NCBI GenBank assembly: GCA_004293265.1
Contig: RDXZ01000024.1
Coordinates: 1 to 42,880, forward strand
Source of the DNA: Bacteroidota bacterium
Lineage (GTDB): Bacteria; Bacteroidota; Bacteroidia; Cytophagales; Microscillaceae
Length of the DNA: 42,880 bases
Reading direction: 5' to 3'
Shown: piece by piece, positions 17,257 to 27,286 of the stretch
Layout of the letters: each line of letters opens with the position of its first letter
How positions within the stretch are numbered: position 1 is the stretch's first letter
The notes under the pieces: generated by a model
The model's database searches: none
What the model saw: the letters and a program-made list of their open reading frames with translations, nothing else
What the model was told of the DNA's origin: nothing
Translations under genes and position numbers: made by a program

Positions 17257-18000
17257 ATGCATTCAGTACCTTTATTGTTTTTCGAGAGCATCAGAAAAAA
17301 AAGAATTATCAAAGATAAAGATAATTTAGAAACTCTTTTTAATGAATTGAGAGATAAAATAGATTTTTTCTTATCTAAAAAAGATATTTTACTAAATGAT
17401 TTTTGTACCAAAAATTTAGATTTTATTTTTAAATTGAGAGTGCAAGTTTTGGAATGGCTTGTTTTGAATGGTATTGATTTTGATGAAAAAGAATTTACAA
17501 ATACTCTTTCAAACACAAATAACGATAATTCAAGCCATAAAATATTAAAAGAAAATATTTTTTTTGCTATAAGAGTATCAAGTAAAATATTTAAAAATAT
17601 TGATGAAAGTAGTTTTTATTTTCCAAGATTTGATACTGAAATTAAAAATTTATCTTATTCGAGTGTTTTGTTTGCCTTTGATATGAATGTTATGGATAAG
17701 ACTATTTTGAATAATATAAAAGGTTTTTTTAATTCTTCATTATCATTGGAATTGGGAATGATTATGGGCTATTTTGTAATGAATAATCAATTTAGCAATA
17801 TAACTATTGACAAATCAAACGAATTAGCCAGATTTATTGCAAATAACTCACATAATTTTAGTGCGTTTGCAAAAATGTTAAATCCGTCTAAAAAACTCGA
17901 AAAAATAAATGACGTAGTTGCAGCGACAAAAGAACATCAAGAATTGGCAGAATTAGGCATAAACGACTATGCACAAAACTTAATAAAATATGACTTATAA
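17257..18000 (+). CDS. uncharacterised 248-aa protein, candidate large antitoxin for the downstream MazF-like toxin
   Basis: Start MHSVPLLFFES preferred because it lies downstream of the promoter; 11-bp overlap with the toxin ORF. Confidence 0.7.
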   Translation: MHSVPLLFFESIRKKRIIKDKDNLETLFNELRDKIDFFLSKKDILLNDFCTKNLDFIFKLRVQVLEWLVLNGIDFDEKEFTNTLSNTNNDNSSHKILKENIFFAIRVSSKIFKNIDESSFYFPRFDTEIKNLSYSSVLFAFDMNVMDKTILNNIKGFFNSSLSLELGMIMGYFVMNNQFSNITIDKSNELARFIANNSHNFSAFAKMLNPSKKLEKINDVVAATKEHQELAELGINDYAQNLIKYDL

Positions 18001-18337
18001 ACGTGGTGATGTCGTAAAAATAAATCTTGGAGATGTTAGCGAAGTAAAAGGACACGAACAAGCTATGGTAAGACCTTGTTTGATTATTAAATACTTGGAA
18101 CATCATAATTTGGCAGTTATAATACCATTTTCTACCAATCAAAATTATAACCTTTCTTATTGTAGTGTTGAAATAGAAATACGACAAGGAAACGGTTTAT
18201 CATCAATAAGTTATGCTTTGTGTCATCAAATAAGGACCGTATCAGCCGAGAGAATAATGCAAAAAAAAGGCGAATTAAATCAACTTGAAATAGAAAAAAT
18301 AACAAGCGTATTACTTGATTTTTTGGATACAGAATAA
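17990..18337 (+). CDS. PemK/MazF-family endoribonuclease toxin
   Basis: YKRGDVVKINLGDVSEVKGHEQAMVRPCLIIK...AVIIPFST...SYALCHQIRTVSAERI. Confidence 0.87.
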   Translation: MTYKRGDVVKINLGDVSEVKGHEQAMVRPCLIIKYLEHHNLAVIIPFSTNQNYNLSYCSVEIEIRQGNGLSSISYALCHQIRTVSAERIMQKKGELNQLEIEKITSVLLDFLDTE

Positions 18338-18338
18338 A

Positions 18339-18377
18339 CAAAAAAACTATATTCGTTTTGTTTAGAAAGTATCTTTT
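18339..18377. repeat. decayed cassette repeat R5
   Basis: aaaaaaactatattcgttttgtttagaaagtatcttttt: degenerate copy of the hairpin. Confidence 0.5.
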
Positions 18378-18550
18378 TGAAAAAAACAACTAAAAAACTT
18401 AACTTAAACACTGTATTTTTATGAGGCTTATGCCTTTTTTTATTTCTTAAAAAATTGATAGCAACTATAAATGGTAACATGCTTGCTTCAGGGTTGGGGG
18501 CTAAATAGTTACCTATTTTTTTGTTTTTATTTTTTGGTAAAAATTAGACG

Positions 18551-18594
18551 AAAAAAAACCACAAAAATTATTTTTAATTTTTGTGATTTTTTTT
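18551..18594. terminator. intrinsic terminator of ftsY
   Basis: cacaaaaatta-ttttt-(t)aatttttgtg with flanking A/T tracts, 3' of ftsY. Confidence 0.75.
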
Positions 18595-18648
18595 AACTAT
18601 TATATGGAAATTTTTGGAAAGTTAAAGATTTTTGGAAAGTTGAAAAAA

Positions 18649-19620
18649 CTAACTACCAAACAAAGAATCTACAAATTCCTCACGATTAAAGATTTGTAAA
18701 TGCTCTATGCCCTCTCCTACTCCAATATATTTTACCGGGATTTTAAATTGGTCAGAAACTCCAATCACTACTCCCCCTTTGGCAGTTCCATCTAATTTTG
18801 TGATTGCCAAAGCCGTTACTTGAGTTGCTTTTGTAAACTCTTGTGCCTGAATGAAGGCGTTTTGTCCTGTACTTCCATCTAAAACCAATAAAACTTCGTG
18901 AGGCGCTTCGGGCATTGCTTTCTGAATTACTTTTTTTATTTTTGATAATTCATTCATCAAATTTATTTTTGTTTGCAAACGTCCTGCTGTGTCAATGATT
19001 GCTACATCAGCATTGGTTTCGATAGCTTGCTTGACCGTATCAAACGCCACAGACGCAGGGTCAGTGTTCATTCCATGTGAAATTACGTCTATTCCTACTC
19101 TTTCACCCCAGATTTTAAGTTGGTCAACTGCGGCGGCTCTAAAAGTATCACCTGCACCTAAGATTACTTTTTTTCCTGTGGTATGAAATCTATGGGCTAA
19201 TTTTCCGATGGTAGTTGTTTTTCCTACGCCATTTACACCGACTACCAAAATAATATATGGTTTTTTATCTTGAGGAATATCAAAATTTTCAAAATTAGTA
19301 AGATTATTTTCTTCCAATAATTTTCCAATTTCACTTTTTAATATTTTATCCAATTCAGATACGCCCAAATATTTATCTTTTTTAACCCTTTCTTCTATCC
19401 TCTGAATGATTTTGATAGTTGTTTGAGGACCAACATCTGCTGAAAGCAATGTCATTTCTAATTCATCAAGCACTTCTTCATCGACGACCGATTTTCCTGC
19501 GACTGCTTTTGCGAGTTTAGAAAAAAAGTTTGTTTTTGTTTTTTCTAAACCTTGATTTAAGACTTCTTTATTTTTTTCGCCTTCTTTATTTTTTTTTGAG
19601 AAGAAACTAAATATTCCCAT
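18649..19620 (-). CDS. ftsY: signal recognition particle receptor FtsY
   Basis: GVNGVGKTTTIGKLA, AGDTFRAAAVDQL, DTAGRLQ, TKLDGTAKGG motifs. Confidence 0.97.
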   Translation of the reverse strand: MGIFSFFSKKNKEGEKNKEVLNQGLEKTKTNFFSKLAKAVAGKSVVDEEVLDELEMTLLSADVGPQTTIKIIQRIEERVKKDKYLGVSELDKILKSEIGKLLEENNLTNFENFDIPQDKKPYIILVVGVNGVGKTTTIGKLAHRFHTTGKKVILGAGDTFRAAAVDQLKIWGERVGIDVISHGMNTDPASVAFDTVKQAIETNADVAIIDTAGRLQTKINLMNELSKIKKVIQKAMPEAPHEVLLVLDGSTGQNAFIQAQEFTKATQVTALAITKLDGTAKGGVVIGVSDQFKIPVKYIGVGEGIEHLQIFNREEFVDSLFGS

Positions 19621-19682
19621 AATTGTAATTGTCTTTTAAATTGTTTTTAATGATGCTATAAAAAATAATTTTTGATTAATTT

Positions 19683-21932
19683 TTATTCATCTTCCTCATC
19701 ATTTTCGAGGTCTTTTTTCCTTCTTTCCGCCATTTTTCTACAATCCAATTCTACTTCCATATCTTCAGGTTTTTCAAAACTACCTTTGGGGTATTTTTGC
19801 CTAAGTTCTGGGTCTGCGTATATTTTTGTAAAAAATTTAGCCCACAAAGGTAATGCCAAAACCGCTCCTTGTCCGTTACCTATATCTAAAAAACGAGTAT
19901 GTTTTGTATCACCACCTACCCAAGCACCTGCCGCCAAGTTGCGTGTGTATCCCATAAACCAAGCATCAGCATTTAATTGTGTTGTGCCTGTTTTTGCCCC
20001 AATTTCATTTCCTTTTGTGATTGGGTCGCCGGGAGTTCCATAACTATTCACTGCCAAAGAAGTGCCGCCCGGTTCTGAAAGCGAACCCATTAACATATAA
20101 TTCATTTGATAGGCTAATTCTTCACTGACTACTTGTTTGGGTTGTGGATAAAAATCAATAATTGTATTGCCTTCTTTGTCTTCGATTCTGGTTACAAAAT
20201 TGGGCAAAATTCTTTTTCCACGATTGGCAAATACAGAATAAATACCTGTCATTTCAAAAATAGAAGCATCTTCTGTTCCCAAACATATTGCTAAATTATC
20301 TTGTAACTCACTCGTAAAACCTAATTCTTTTGCAAATTTGATAGTAGATTTTGCGCCAATATTATTAATTAATTGCACTACGATTGAGTTAGTAGAAGTG
20401 GCTACGCCTTGTCTTAGATTCATCATCGCACCTGACCAGCCTCCACTCGAATTTTTAGGTGTCCAATTACCAATCGTAATCATTTTATCTTGTAATTGTG
20501 AGCAAGCAGTATAACCATATTCTAATGCCGCTGCATAAACAATTGGTTTGAAAGTAGAACCGGGTTGTCTTTTTCCTAATTTTACGTGGTCATATTTGAA
20601 ATGTTTAAAATCCACACCTCCAACCCAAGCCCTGATATGCCCTGTTTGAGGCTCCATCGCCATAAAACCTGCTTGCAAAAAGTGTTTATAATAACGAATT
20701 GAGTCCATTGGAGTCATGGTAGTATCTTTTTCACCTTCCAAAGTATAAACGCGCATTTTAACAGGCGTATTCATAGCGTTTTTGATTCGTTCTTTGTCGT
20801 TTCCGTATTGTTCGACAATTTTTTTATATCTATCACTTTTTACAGATTCTTTTTCGATAAAATCTTTTACTTCCACACCATTATCATCTACCCAAGGGTT
20901 TCTACCATACATTTTCCAATAATTGATAAAATGTCTTTGTTTTTCTCTCATGTGTTCTTGGGTTGCTTCTTCTGCATACCTTTGCATACGCGAGTCTATG
21001 GTGGTGTGAATACGTAAACCTTCTTTGTATGGGTCTCTTTTGTTGTCTTTTCCCCATTGAACGAGCCATTTTTGTAGTTCTGACCTAAAATAAGGCGCGA
21101 TACCTGTTTCGTGGTCTTCTTTTCCTCGTCTGATTTCGATAGGTGTTTTTTTGAGGAAAGCACTTTGAGTAGCAGTAATAAATTTATATTTTTCCATCTG
21201 TTCAATGACGGTATTTCTCCTTTCTTTTGATTTTTTTGGATTGCTGATAGGATTATACATACTTGGAGCTTTCAACAAACCAACCAAAACTGCGGCTTCT
21301 TGTACGTTCAATTGGGTTGGGTGCTTGCTAAAAAAAGTTTTGGAAGCAGTATAAATTCCAAAGGCATTATGTCCAAACTCAACGGTATTGAGATACATTT
21401 CTAAGATTTCTTTTTTGGTATAACTTCTTTCGATACGCACAGAAGTAATCCATTCTTTTGTTTTGACAATCAAAGTACGCAATCCCGGAACGGCATATAA
21501 TTTTCCCTCACTTTCTTTTGCTCTCATTCGGAACAAATTTTTGGCTAATTGTTGAGTCAGCGTACTTCCCCCACCACTACCACCAAAAGTAGAAACGACA
21601 CGTATCAAAGCCATCAAATCAATGCCTGAATGTTCTTCGAATCTAATATCCTCAGTAGCCACCAACGCATTAATCAAATAAGGTGAAATTTCTTCGTAGC
21701 TCACAGGAGTACGATTTTCTCGGTAATATTTTCCCATCAAAATACCATCGGCAGAAAAAACTTCTGTGGCTTGTTCATTTTTAGGGTTTTCTAATTCTTT
21801 AAAGCTTGGAATTTCACCAAATAAGCCTAAAAAATTATAGTTAACCGCCAAAAAATATAAAAATACAAAAAGCATTAGACTGCTAAATGTTGTCCAAATC
21901 CAAAAAATAACTTTATAATATCTTCCTCTCAT
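19683..21932 (-). CDS. penicillin-binding protein 1A (transglycosylase/transpeptidase)
   Basis: TEDIRFEEHSGID, GGGSTLTQQLAKNL (GT51), KRQPGSTFKPIVY (SxxK), KTGTTQLNADAWFMGYT. Confidence 0.95.
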   Translation of the reverse strand: MRGRYYKVIFWIWTTFSSLMLFVFLYFLAVNYNFLGLFGEIPSFKELENPKNEQATEVFSADGILMGKYYRENRTPVSYEEISPYLINALVATEDIRFEEHSGIDLMALIRVVSTFGGSGGGSTLTQQLAKNLFRMRAKESEGKLYAVPGLRTLIVKTKEWITSVRIERSYTKKEILEMYLNTVEFGHNAFGIYTASKTFFSKHPTQLNVQEAAVLVGLLKAPSMYNPISNPKKSKERRNTVIEQMEKYKFITATQSAFLKKTPIEIRRGKEDHETGIAPYFRSELQKWLVQWGKDNKRDPYKEGLRIHTTIDSRMQRYAEEATQEHMREKQRHFINYWKMYGRNPWVDDNGVEVKDFIEKESVKSDRYKKIVEQYGNDKERIKNAMNTPVKMRVYTLEGEKDTTMTPMDSIRYYKHFLQAGFMAMEPQTGHIRAWVGGVDFKHFKYDHVKLGKRQPGSTFKPIVYAAALEYGYTACSQLQDKMITIGNWTPKNSSGGWSGAMMNLRQGVATSTNSIVVQLINNIGAKSTIKFAKELGFTSELQDNLAICLGTEDASIFEMTGIYSVFANRGKRILPNFVTRIEDKEGNTIIDFYPQPKQVVSEELAYQMNYMLMGSLSEPGGTSLAVNSYGTPGDPITKGNEIGAKTGTTQLNADAWFMGYTRNLAAGAWVGGDTKHTRFLDIGNGQGAVLALPLWAKFFTKIYADPELRQKYPKGSFEKPEDMEVELDCRKMAERRKKDLENDEEDE

Positions 21933-22146
21933 ATATTTTTAATTAGAATGTATGTTTTTAATTTTAATAATTTTAGTTTTTTTAATCCCCAGCCCCAAAA
22001 GATGAAAATAAATACTTCAATAAAGTTTGAAATATCAATAGACTTAGTTTTTACTTTATAAAACTACTTAAACCTTTCTTGTAAAGTTGAGAAGTAATAA
22101 ACATCATAAATAATACTATTTTTGAAAAAATAACCATAATCACAAT

Positions 22147-22188
22147 TATTTTACTGCAAATTTATTTATTTTTTTTGAAAATAAATAA
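22147..22188. repeat. 42-bp direct repeat, copy 1 (3' of HNH gene)
   Basis: tattttactgcaaatttatttattttttttgaaaataaataa, identical to 24405-24446. Confidence 0.92.
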
Positions 22189-22201
22189 ATTTATTCACTT
22201 T

Positions 22202-23305
22202 TTATTTGCCTGATTTACGTCTATTATCTTCTTTACACAACATTTGGCAATTGTCCGAGTTAGTTTTTCCTCCTGAGTGCCAAGGCGTTATATGGTCTGC
22301 TTCCATTTCTTCTATTTTAAAATTTTCTTTGCAGATAGAACAAACTCCTTTTTGCCTTTCATAAGATTCTCTTTTTTGATTATCACTAAATGCACGTATA
22401 TTTAGATGTTTTTCTTTTCTACTCAAAACGTAGGCATAAATTCCTTTTTTATTTGTTACGTCCTCGTCTTGCATTAGTTTTGTTACTTCGTCTTCTAACT
22501 TTTTTGGGTTAAATTTTCCACTTTTAAACTCGTTATAAAGAAATCCCCACTCTACCCCTTTCATTTCTTTACGATATTTCATGAAAGTTTCTTTTGTCCA
22601 TTTTATCACACTTTGAAAATAAAGCCAAAGTTCGTTAGCATTGGGTTCGTGTTGATGTGTTGCCATGTAGTCTTCAAGTTCGCCTCCTGAAATCCAATCA
22701 ATAACAGTTTCTAAATATTCTTGTCTGATTGCCGAACCATTAAGATAATCGCTGCCAATTTTAGAAGCGACACATCCATTTTTACTAAAATAACGTTTAG
22801 CATCGGAAACCCATTTACCTGTATAAACTGCGTTTCGTAATTCTTGTTCAGTAAGTTTTTCTCCTGCAATGTTGATGGTCTTGAACCATTCTAATTTTTC
22901 GCTTTCTGTTCCACTACACACATAAACCATTAATTTATAGTTTAAAATCTTTTCTTTTTCATCTTTTTTTAGGTTATGAAAATATCGATTTTGATAAGCG
23001 AAAACACCATCTACATATTGGCAAATCGAGATAGTTCTTTGTTGCCCATCTATTACTTCAAAAGTAATATCAATAAGTTCATACTTTCCATTTTCACGTA
23101 ATGCCCAATACATCACATTCAAAGGGAAGTTTTTGAAAATGGTATTAATAACTGCCTCTCGTTGTTTATCCTTGTATATAAATTCTCTTTGATAAGGTGG
23201 TCTAATATCCAATTTACCTCCATACCCAACAACACCATTTTCGGCATTATCTTCATAACCATTTGTAAGTTCTTTTATGGTAATTTCTTTCAGTTCTATA
23301 TTCAT
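22202..23305 (-). CDS. DUF262 (ParB/GmrS-like) domain + C-terminal HNH endonuclease
   Basis: PPYQREFIYKDKQREAVINTIFKNFPLN, VIDGQQRT; C-term CSICKENF...EADHITPWHSGGKTNSDNCQMLCKEDNRRK. Confidence 0.9.
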   Translation of the reverse strand: MNIELKEITIKELTNGYEDNAENGVVGYGGKLDIRPPYQREFIYKDKQREAVINTIFKNFPLNVMYWALRENGKYELIDITFEVIDGQQRTISICQYVDGVFAYQNRYFHNLKKDEKEKILNYKLMVYVCSGTESEKLEWFKTINIAGEKLTEQELRNAVYTGKWVSDAKRYFSKNGCVASKIGSDYLNGSAIRQEYLETVIDWISGGELEDYMATHQHEPNANELWLYFQSVIKWTKETFMKYRKEMKGVEWGFLYNEFKSGKFNPKKLEDEVTKLMQDEDVTNKKGIYAYVLSRKEKHLNIRAFSDNQKRESYERQKGVCSICKENFKIEEMEADHITPWHSGGKTNSDNCQMLCKEDNRRKSGK

Positions 23306-24396
23306 AAGGTTTTATTTTTTACGATTATTCTTGCGTAAATACTTGTATATAATTGTCCTGTTTCTGCATCTTTGAAGGCAGGTTTTTCGTCCTTTTTAGG
23401 ATTATATAGTTTGTATAATGTACCCTTTGCGTTATAGGTAAATTTTCCACTTGGCTTTCCATTTTTATCAAGAATTTCCATTTTTCGATTAGAAGTAAAA
23501 TCAATCGAGCCAATTATTCCAAGCGCTAATATTTCAAACTGTTCAGGATTGTATTTATCTAAAAAAGTGATAGGAACTCCTATCAAACCTTTATAATCTG
23601 ATGGTATTTCGCTAGTTTTATCTACATTGATAGCATCATAATTTTGATAAGTTGGGAATTCTTCAGGTGTATATTGTTTAAAAAGCATCAACTCTTCGTG
23701 TCGTTTTTTAATATCAAGATTAGTAAACCAATGCACTCCCGAAACTCTAATCATTCCTTCTTTATGATTGCCAGCAGTTGCATAGTCTTCATATTGCGTA
23801 TTTATAAAATGACTTGCACCTCCAGTAAACCCAAAACCTAACCAAAGTTTATCTTCTTTGATGAGTTTAAAAATTTCTTTGTAGGTAATAGCATTTTGGT
23901 GTCCGACAATTAGAAACTTTTTATCATATTGTATCAGTTGTGTTACATACTCGCGAAAAAGAGAAAATGGTGGATTTGTTACCACAATATCTGCTTGTTT
24001 CAAAAGTTCGATACATTCTGGCTTGCGAAAATCACCATCACTTTGCAAATTTTTTATGTGAGTTTTTGCATAATTGGGTACATTTTCAATCATTTCTCCA
24101 TTGTATTCTATAGAAACTGCCTTCTCTTCGAGATGCTGACTAAATAAATCAGGATTTGTATTTTTATAACAAGTAGCAATCAGTTTTTTCAACCCTAAAA
24201 ACTCAAAATTGTAAGCAAAATAATGAAAAAAATTGCTAACACGCGGGTCATCACAATTACAATATATTACTTTATCTTTAAAGTGTCGTCTGTAATGTTT
24301 TAACTCTTTTTCTATGTCAGTGAGTTGTGTATAAAACTCATCTTTTTTGCCTATTTTGGCTTTGTGTAGATTATTATTTTTTGATGTTGTTTCCAT
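23302..24396 (-). CDS. EcoRI-family adenine-specific DNA methyltransferase
   Basis: LHKAKIGKKDEFYTQLTDIEKELKHYRRHFKDKVIYCNCDDPRVSNFFHYFAYNFEFLGLKKLIATCY closely resembles the M.EcoRI N-terminus; catalytic NPPF. Confidence 0.93.
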   Translation of the reverse strand: METTSKNNNLHKAKIGKKDEFYTQLTDIEKELKHYRRHFKDKVIYCNCDDPRVSNFFHYFAYNFEFLGLKKLIATCYKNTNPDLFSQHLEEKAVSIEYNGEMIENVPNYAKTHIKNLQSDGDFRKPECIELLKQADIVVTNPPFSLFREYVTQLIQYDKKFLIVGHQNAITYKEIFKLIKEDKLWLGFGFTGGASHFINTQYEDYATAGNHKEGMIRVSGVHWFTNLDIKKRHEELMLFKQYTPEEFPTYQNYDAINVDKTSEIPSDYKGLIGVPITFLDKYNPEQFEILALGIIGSIDFTSNRKMEILDKNGKPSGKFTYNAKGTLYKLYNPKKDEKPAFKDAETGQLYTSIYARIIVKNKTL

Positions 24397-24404
24397 TTGC
24401 TTTT

Positions 24405-24446
24405 TATTTTACTGCAAATTTATTTATTTTTTTTGAAAATAAATAA
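24405..24446. repeat. 42-bp direct repeat, copy 2 (promoter side of methylase)
   Basis: Identical to 22147-22188; on the minus strand contains TAAATTTGC (TAnnTTTG -7 box). Confidence 0.92.
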
Positions 24447-24660
24447 TAAAATAAAATATTTTATAAAAAAAATCATAAGCAATAAAAAAAGTGCATTTTT
24501 TATCTCCACACTTGGCGTATTTGTCTTACAAAAATAGAAAAATTATTGAAAAAAGAAAATTATAAATAAATAATTTGAAAAAAAATATTTGAAAAAAATA
24601 TCTATTGTATTAGAATTTATGCTTACATTTGCAAACAAAACAAAAAATTAGCACAAAAAA

Positions 24661-25158
24661 ATGTTTCAAATACAAATACAAAACCAAGATTTTAACTTTG
24701 AAAATACAGAAGAAGGAATTAAAATCAATCAAAAATTACTCGATTTAGATATTTTTGAACTCAAATTAAATCAATCTTATCATATTTTACATCAAAATCA
24801 ATCTTATAATGTTGATATTTTGAAAGCAAATTATGCTGATAAAGTTTTTTCAGTCAAAATAAATGGAAATATTTATGAAATTAATGCTAAAAATAACTTA
24901 GATTTATTGTTAGCAAAAATGGGAATGGATAAACTAACAGAAAATAAAACAGAAAACCTAAAAGCACCCATGCCCGGTTTGATTGTAGAAATAAAAGTAA
25001 CCGAAGGACAAAACATTAAAAAAGGAGAACCTATTTTGATATTGGAAGCAATGAAAATGGAAAACATTTTAAAATCCCCTGCTGATGCCACTATTAAAAA
25101 TATTCGTATCAAAAAAGGTGAAAATGTAGAAAAAAATCAAATATTAATAGAATTTTAA
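24661..25158 (+). CDS. biotin carrier protein of an acyl-CoA carboxylase (biotin/lipoyl attachment domain)
   Basis: APMPGLIVEIKVTEGQNIKKGEPILILEAMKMEN with EAMKM biotinylation motif. Confidence 0.92.
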   Translation: MFQIQIQNQDFNFENTEEGIKINQKLLDLDIFELKLNQSYHILHQNQSYNVDILKANYADKVFSVKINGNIYEINAKNNLDLLLAKMGMDKLTENKTENLKAPMPGLIVEIKVTEGQNIKKGEPILILEAMKMENILKSPADATIKNIRIKKGENVEKNQILIEF

Positions 25159-25256
25159 AAAAAAATCTTATTTTTATTCTCATTTTCAATATTGATTTTT
25201 TACATTTGCAACAAAATTAAAATATTTATATAAAATAAACAAATATTTATTCGCTT

Positions 25257-25748
25257 ATGAAAGCAACTGATATTCAAAGTTTAATAGATTTTATTTCTAA
25301 AGCTGGACTTGATGAAGTAAGTATAGAAACCGAAAATCTAAAATTAAGTGTAAAACGTTATTCTCAAATAACCAACGTAGCACCCGCAAATATTATCAAT
25401 TCTACTCCTGTGTACATACCGCCTGTGCAAGCACAAGTATCTGCACCTGCCCAAACACAAGCAGAAACTAAAGAAGTAGCCAAAGAAGCAAAATTAGACA
25501 CAAGTAATTTATTGACGATAAAATCACCAATGATTGGTACTTTTTATCGCACTCCTACTCCTGACTCTCCTGTTTTTGTCAATGTTGGAGATGATGTAAA
25601 ATCAGGGCAAGTTGTTTGTATCATCGAAGCCATGAAATTGTTTAATGAAATTGAGTCAGAAGTGGCGGGCAAAATCGTAAAAGTATTGGTAGAAAATGCA
25701 ACTCCTGTGGAATATGACCAACCCTTGTTTTTGGTAGAACCTAAATAA
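25257..25748 (+). CDS. accB: acetyl-CoA carboxylase biotin carboxyl carrier protein
   Basis: DIQSLIDFISKAGLDEVSIETENLKLSVKR; SPMIGTFYRTPTPDSPVFVNVGDDVKSGQVVCIIEAMKLFNEIE. Confidence 0.95.
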   Translation: MKATDIQSLIDFISKAGLDEVSIETENLKLSVKRYSQITNVAPANIINSTPVYIPPVQAQVSAPAQTQAETKEVAKEAKLDTSNLLTIKSPMIGTFYRTPTPDSPVFVNVGDDVKSGQVVCIIEAMKLFNEIESEVAGKIVKVLVENATPVEYDQPLFLVEPK

Positions 25749-25829
25749 TTTTGATGTTTTTTTGGAATTTTATCTAAACAAAAATCAAATATATATTTAT
25801 AATAGAACCTTTGACTCAAAAAAAATTGT

Positions 25830-27179
25830 ATGTTCAAAAAAATTCTAATTGCCAATAGAGGCGAAATTGCGTTGCGAATTATTCGCACTTGTAAAGAAAT
25901 GGGTATCAAAACGGTAGCCGTTTATTCTACTGCTGATAAAGATAGTTTGCACGTTAGGTTTGCTGATGAAGCCGTTTGTATCGGAAAACCTGCTAGCAAA
26001 GATTCTTATTTGAATATTCCGCATATTATTGCTGCCGCTGAGATTACAAATGCTGATGCTATCCACCCAGGTTATGGTTTTTTATCTGAAAATTCTAAAT
26101 TTTCAGCTATATGCCAACAAAATGGTTTTAAATTTATTGGAGCAACTCCCGAACAAATTGACCAAATGGGTGATAAATCAACTGCCAAAGATACAATGAA
26201 AAAAGCAGGCGTGCCTATTATTCCCGGTTCTGATGGCTTATTAGAGTCTATCGAAGAAGGAAAAAGAATCGCCAAAGAAATAGAATATCCTGTGATTATC
26301 AAGGCAACTGCTGGCGGAGGAGGACGTGGTATGCGTATCATCAAATCTGAAGACGAATTTGAAAAAGCGTGGAACGAAGCCAAACAAGAATCAGGAGCGG
26401 CTTTTGGAAATGATGGTTTATATCTCGAAAAATTTGTAGTAGAACCAAGACATATCGAAATTCAAATCGCAGGTGACCAATTTGGAACAGTTTGTCATTT
26501 GTCTGAAAGAGATTGTAGTATTCAAAGAAGGCATCAAAAATTAGTAGAAGAAACGCCCTCACCAATTATGACTCCTGAACTGCGAAAAGCGATGGGTGAA
26601 GCCGCTATCAAAGCCGCCGCCTCTATCAAATATGAAGGAGTTGGAACGATTGAGTTTTTGGTAGATAAATATGGGAAATTTTATTTTATGGAAATGAATA
26701 CACGTATTCAAGTAGAACACCCCATTACCGAAGAAGTTACAACTTTTGATTTGATAAAAGAACAAATTAAAATCGCCGCAGGAATCGCTATCTCAGGTAA
26801 AAACTATGAGCCTCAACTACACGCTATAGAATGTAGAATCAATGCCGAAGACCCTAAAAATAACTTCCGTCCAAGTCCAGGAAAAATTACAAATTTGCAT
26901 ATCCCAGGTGGGCATGGTATTCGCGTGGATAGTCATATATACGCAGGTTATACAATCCCTCCGAATTATGATTCAATGGTTGCAAAACTTATTGTCAGTG
27001 CGCAAACCAGAGGCGAAGCTATTATCAGAATGAAACGTGCTTTGCAAGAATTTGTCATCGAAGGGGTAAAAACGACTATTCCTTTTCACTTAAAATTGAT
27101 GGACGACCCAAAATTCAATGAAGGAGATTTTACGACTAAGTTTTTAGAAGATTTTGATTTTTCTGATTTGGATCAATAA
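25830..27179 (+). CDS. accC: acetyl-CoA carboxylase biotin carboxylase subunit
   Basis: [31 protein letters not shown]...; ATP-grasp [24 protein letters not shown]. Confidence 0.97.
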   Translation: MFKKILIANRGEIALRIIRTCKEMGIKTVAVYSTADKDSLHVRFADEAVCIGKPASKDSYLNIPHIIAAAEITNADAIHPGYGFLSENSKFSAICQQNGFKFIGATPEQIDQMGDKSTAKDTMKKAGVPIIPGSDGLLESIEEGKRIAKEIEYPVIIKATAGGGGRGMRIIKSEDEFEKAWNEAKQESGAAFGNDGLYLEKFVVEPRHIEIQIAGDQFGTVCHLSERDCSIQRRHQKLVEETPSPIMTPELRKAMGEAAIKAAASIKYEGVGTIEFLVDKYGKFYFMEMNTRIQVEHPITEEVTTFDLIKEQIKIAAGIAISGKNYEPQLHAIECRINAEDPKNNFRPSPGKITNLHIPGGHGIRVDSHIYAGYTIPPNYDSMVAKLIVSAQTRGEAIIRMKRALQEFVIEGVKTTIPFHLKLMDDPKFNEGDFTTKFLEDFDFSDLDQ

Positions 27180-27207
27180 GAATTTTGATATGATAACAGA
27201 CTTATCA

Positions 27208-27256
27208 CAAAAAAAATTGTAGGACAAATTAAAAACTTATCCTACAATTTTTTTTT
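27208..27256. terminator. bidirectional terminator between accC and the NDH-2-like gene
   Basis: aaaaaaaattgtagga ... tcctacaatttttttt, 16-bp stem. Confidence 0.88.
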
Positions 27257-27286
27257 AAATCTAATTAAATACAAAACCAAAAAAAA

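Noticed and set aside
14692-18377. Chromosomal integron (attC sites with cassettes)
   Set aside because: The repeat hairpin lacks recognisable RYYYAAC/GTTRRRY core sites and no IntI is in the window. The terminator+promoter content also differs from promoterless integron cassettes, although most cassettes share an orientation.
14692-18377. CRISPR array
   Set aside because: Repeats are ~700-850 bp apart with coding DNA between them; there are no short uniform spacers and no cas genes.
24661-27179. Two adjacent biotin carriers as an unusual duplication
   Set aside because: The two proteins belong to different types (acyl-CoA carboxylase carrier and AccB), a common arrangement; ordinary metabolism.
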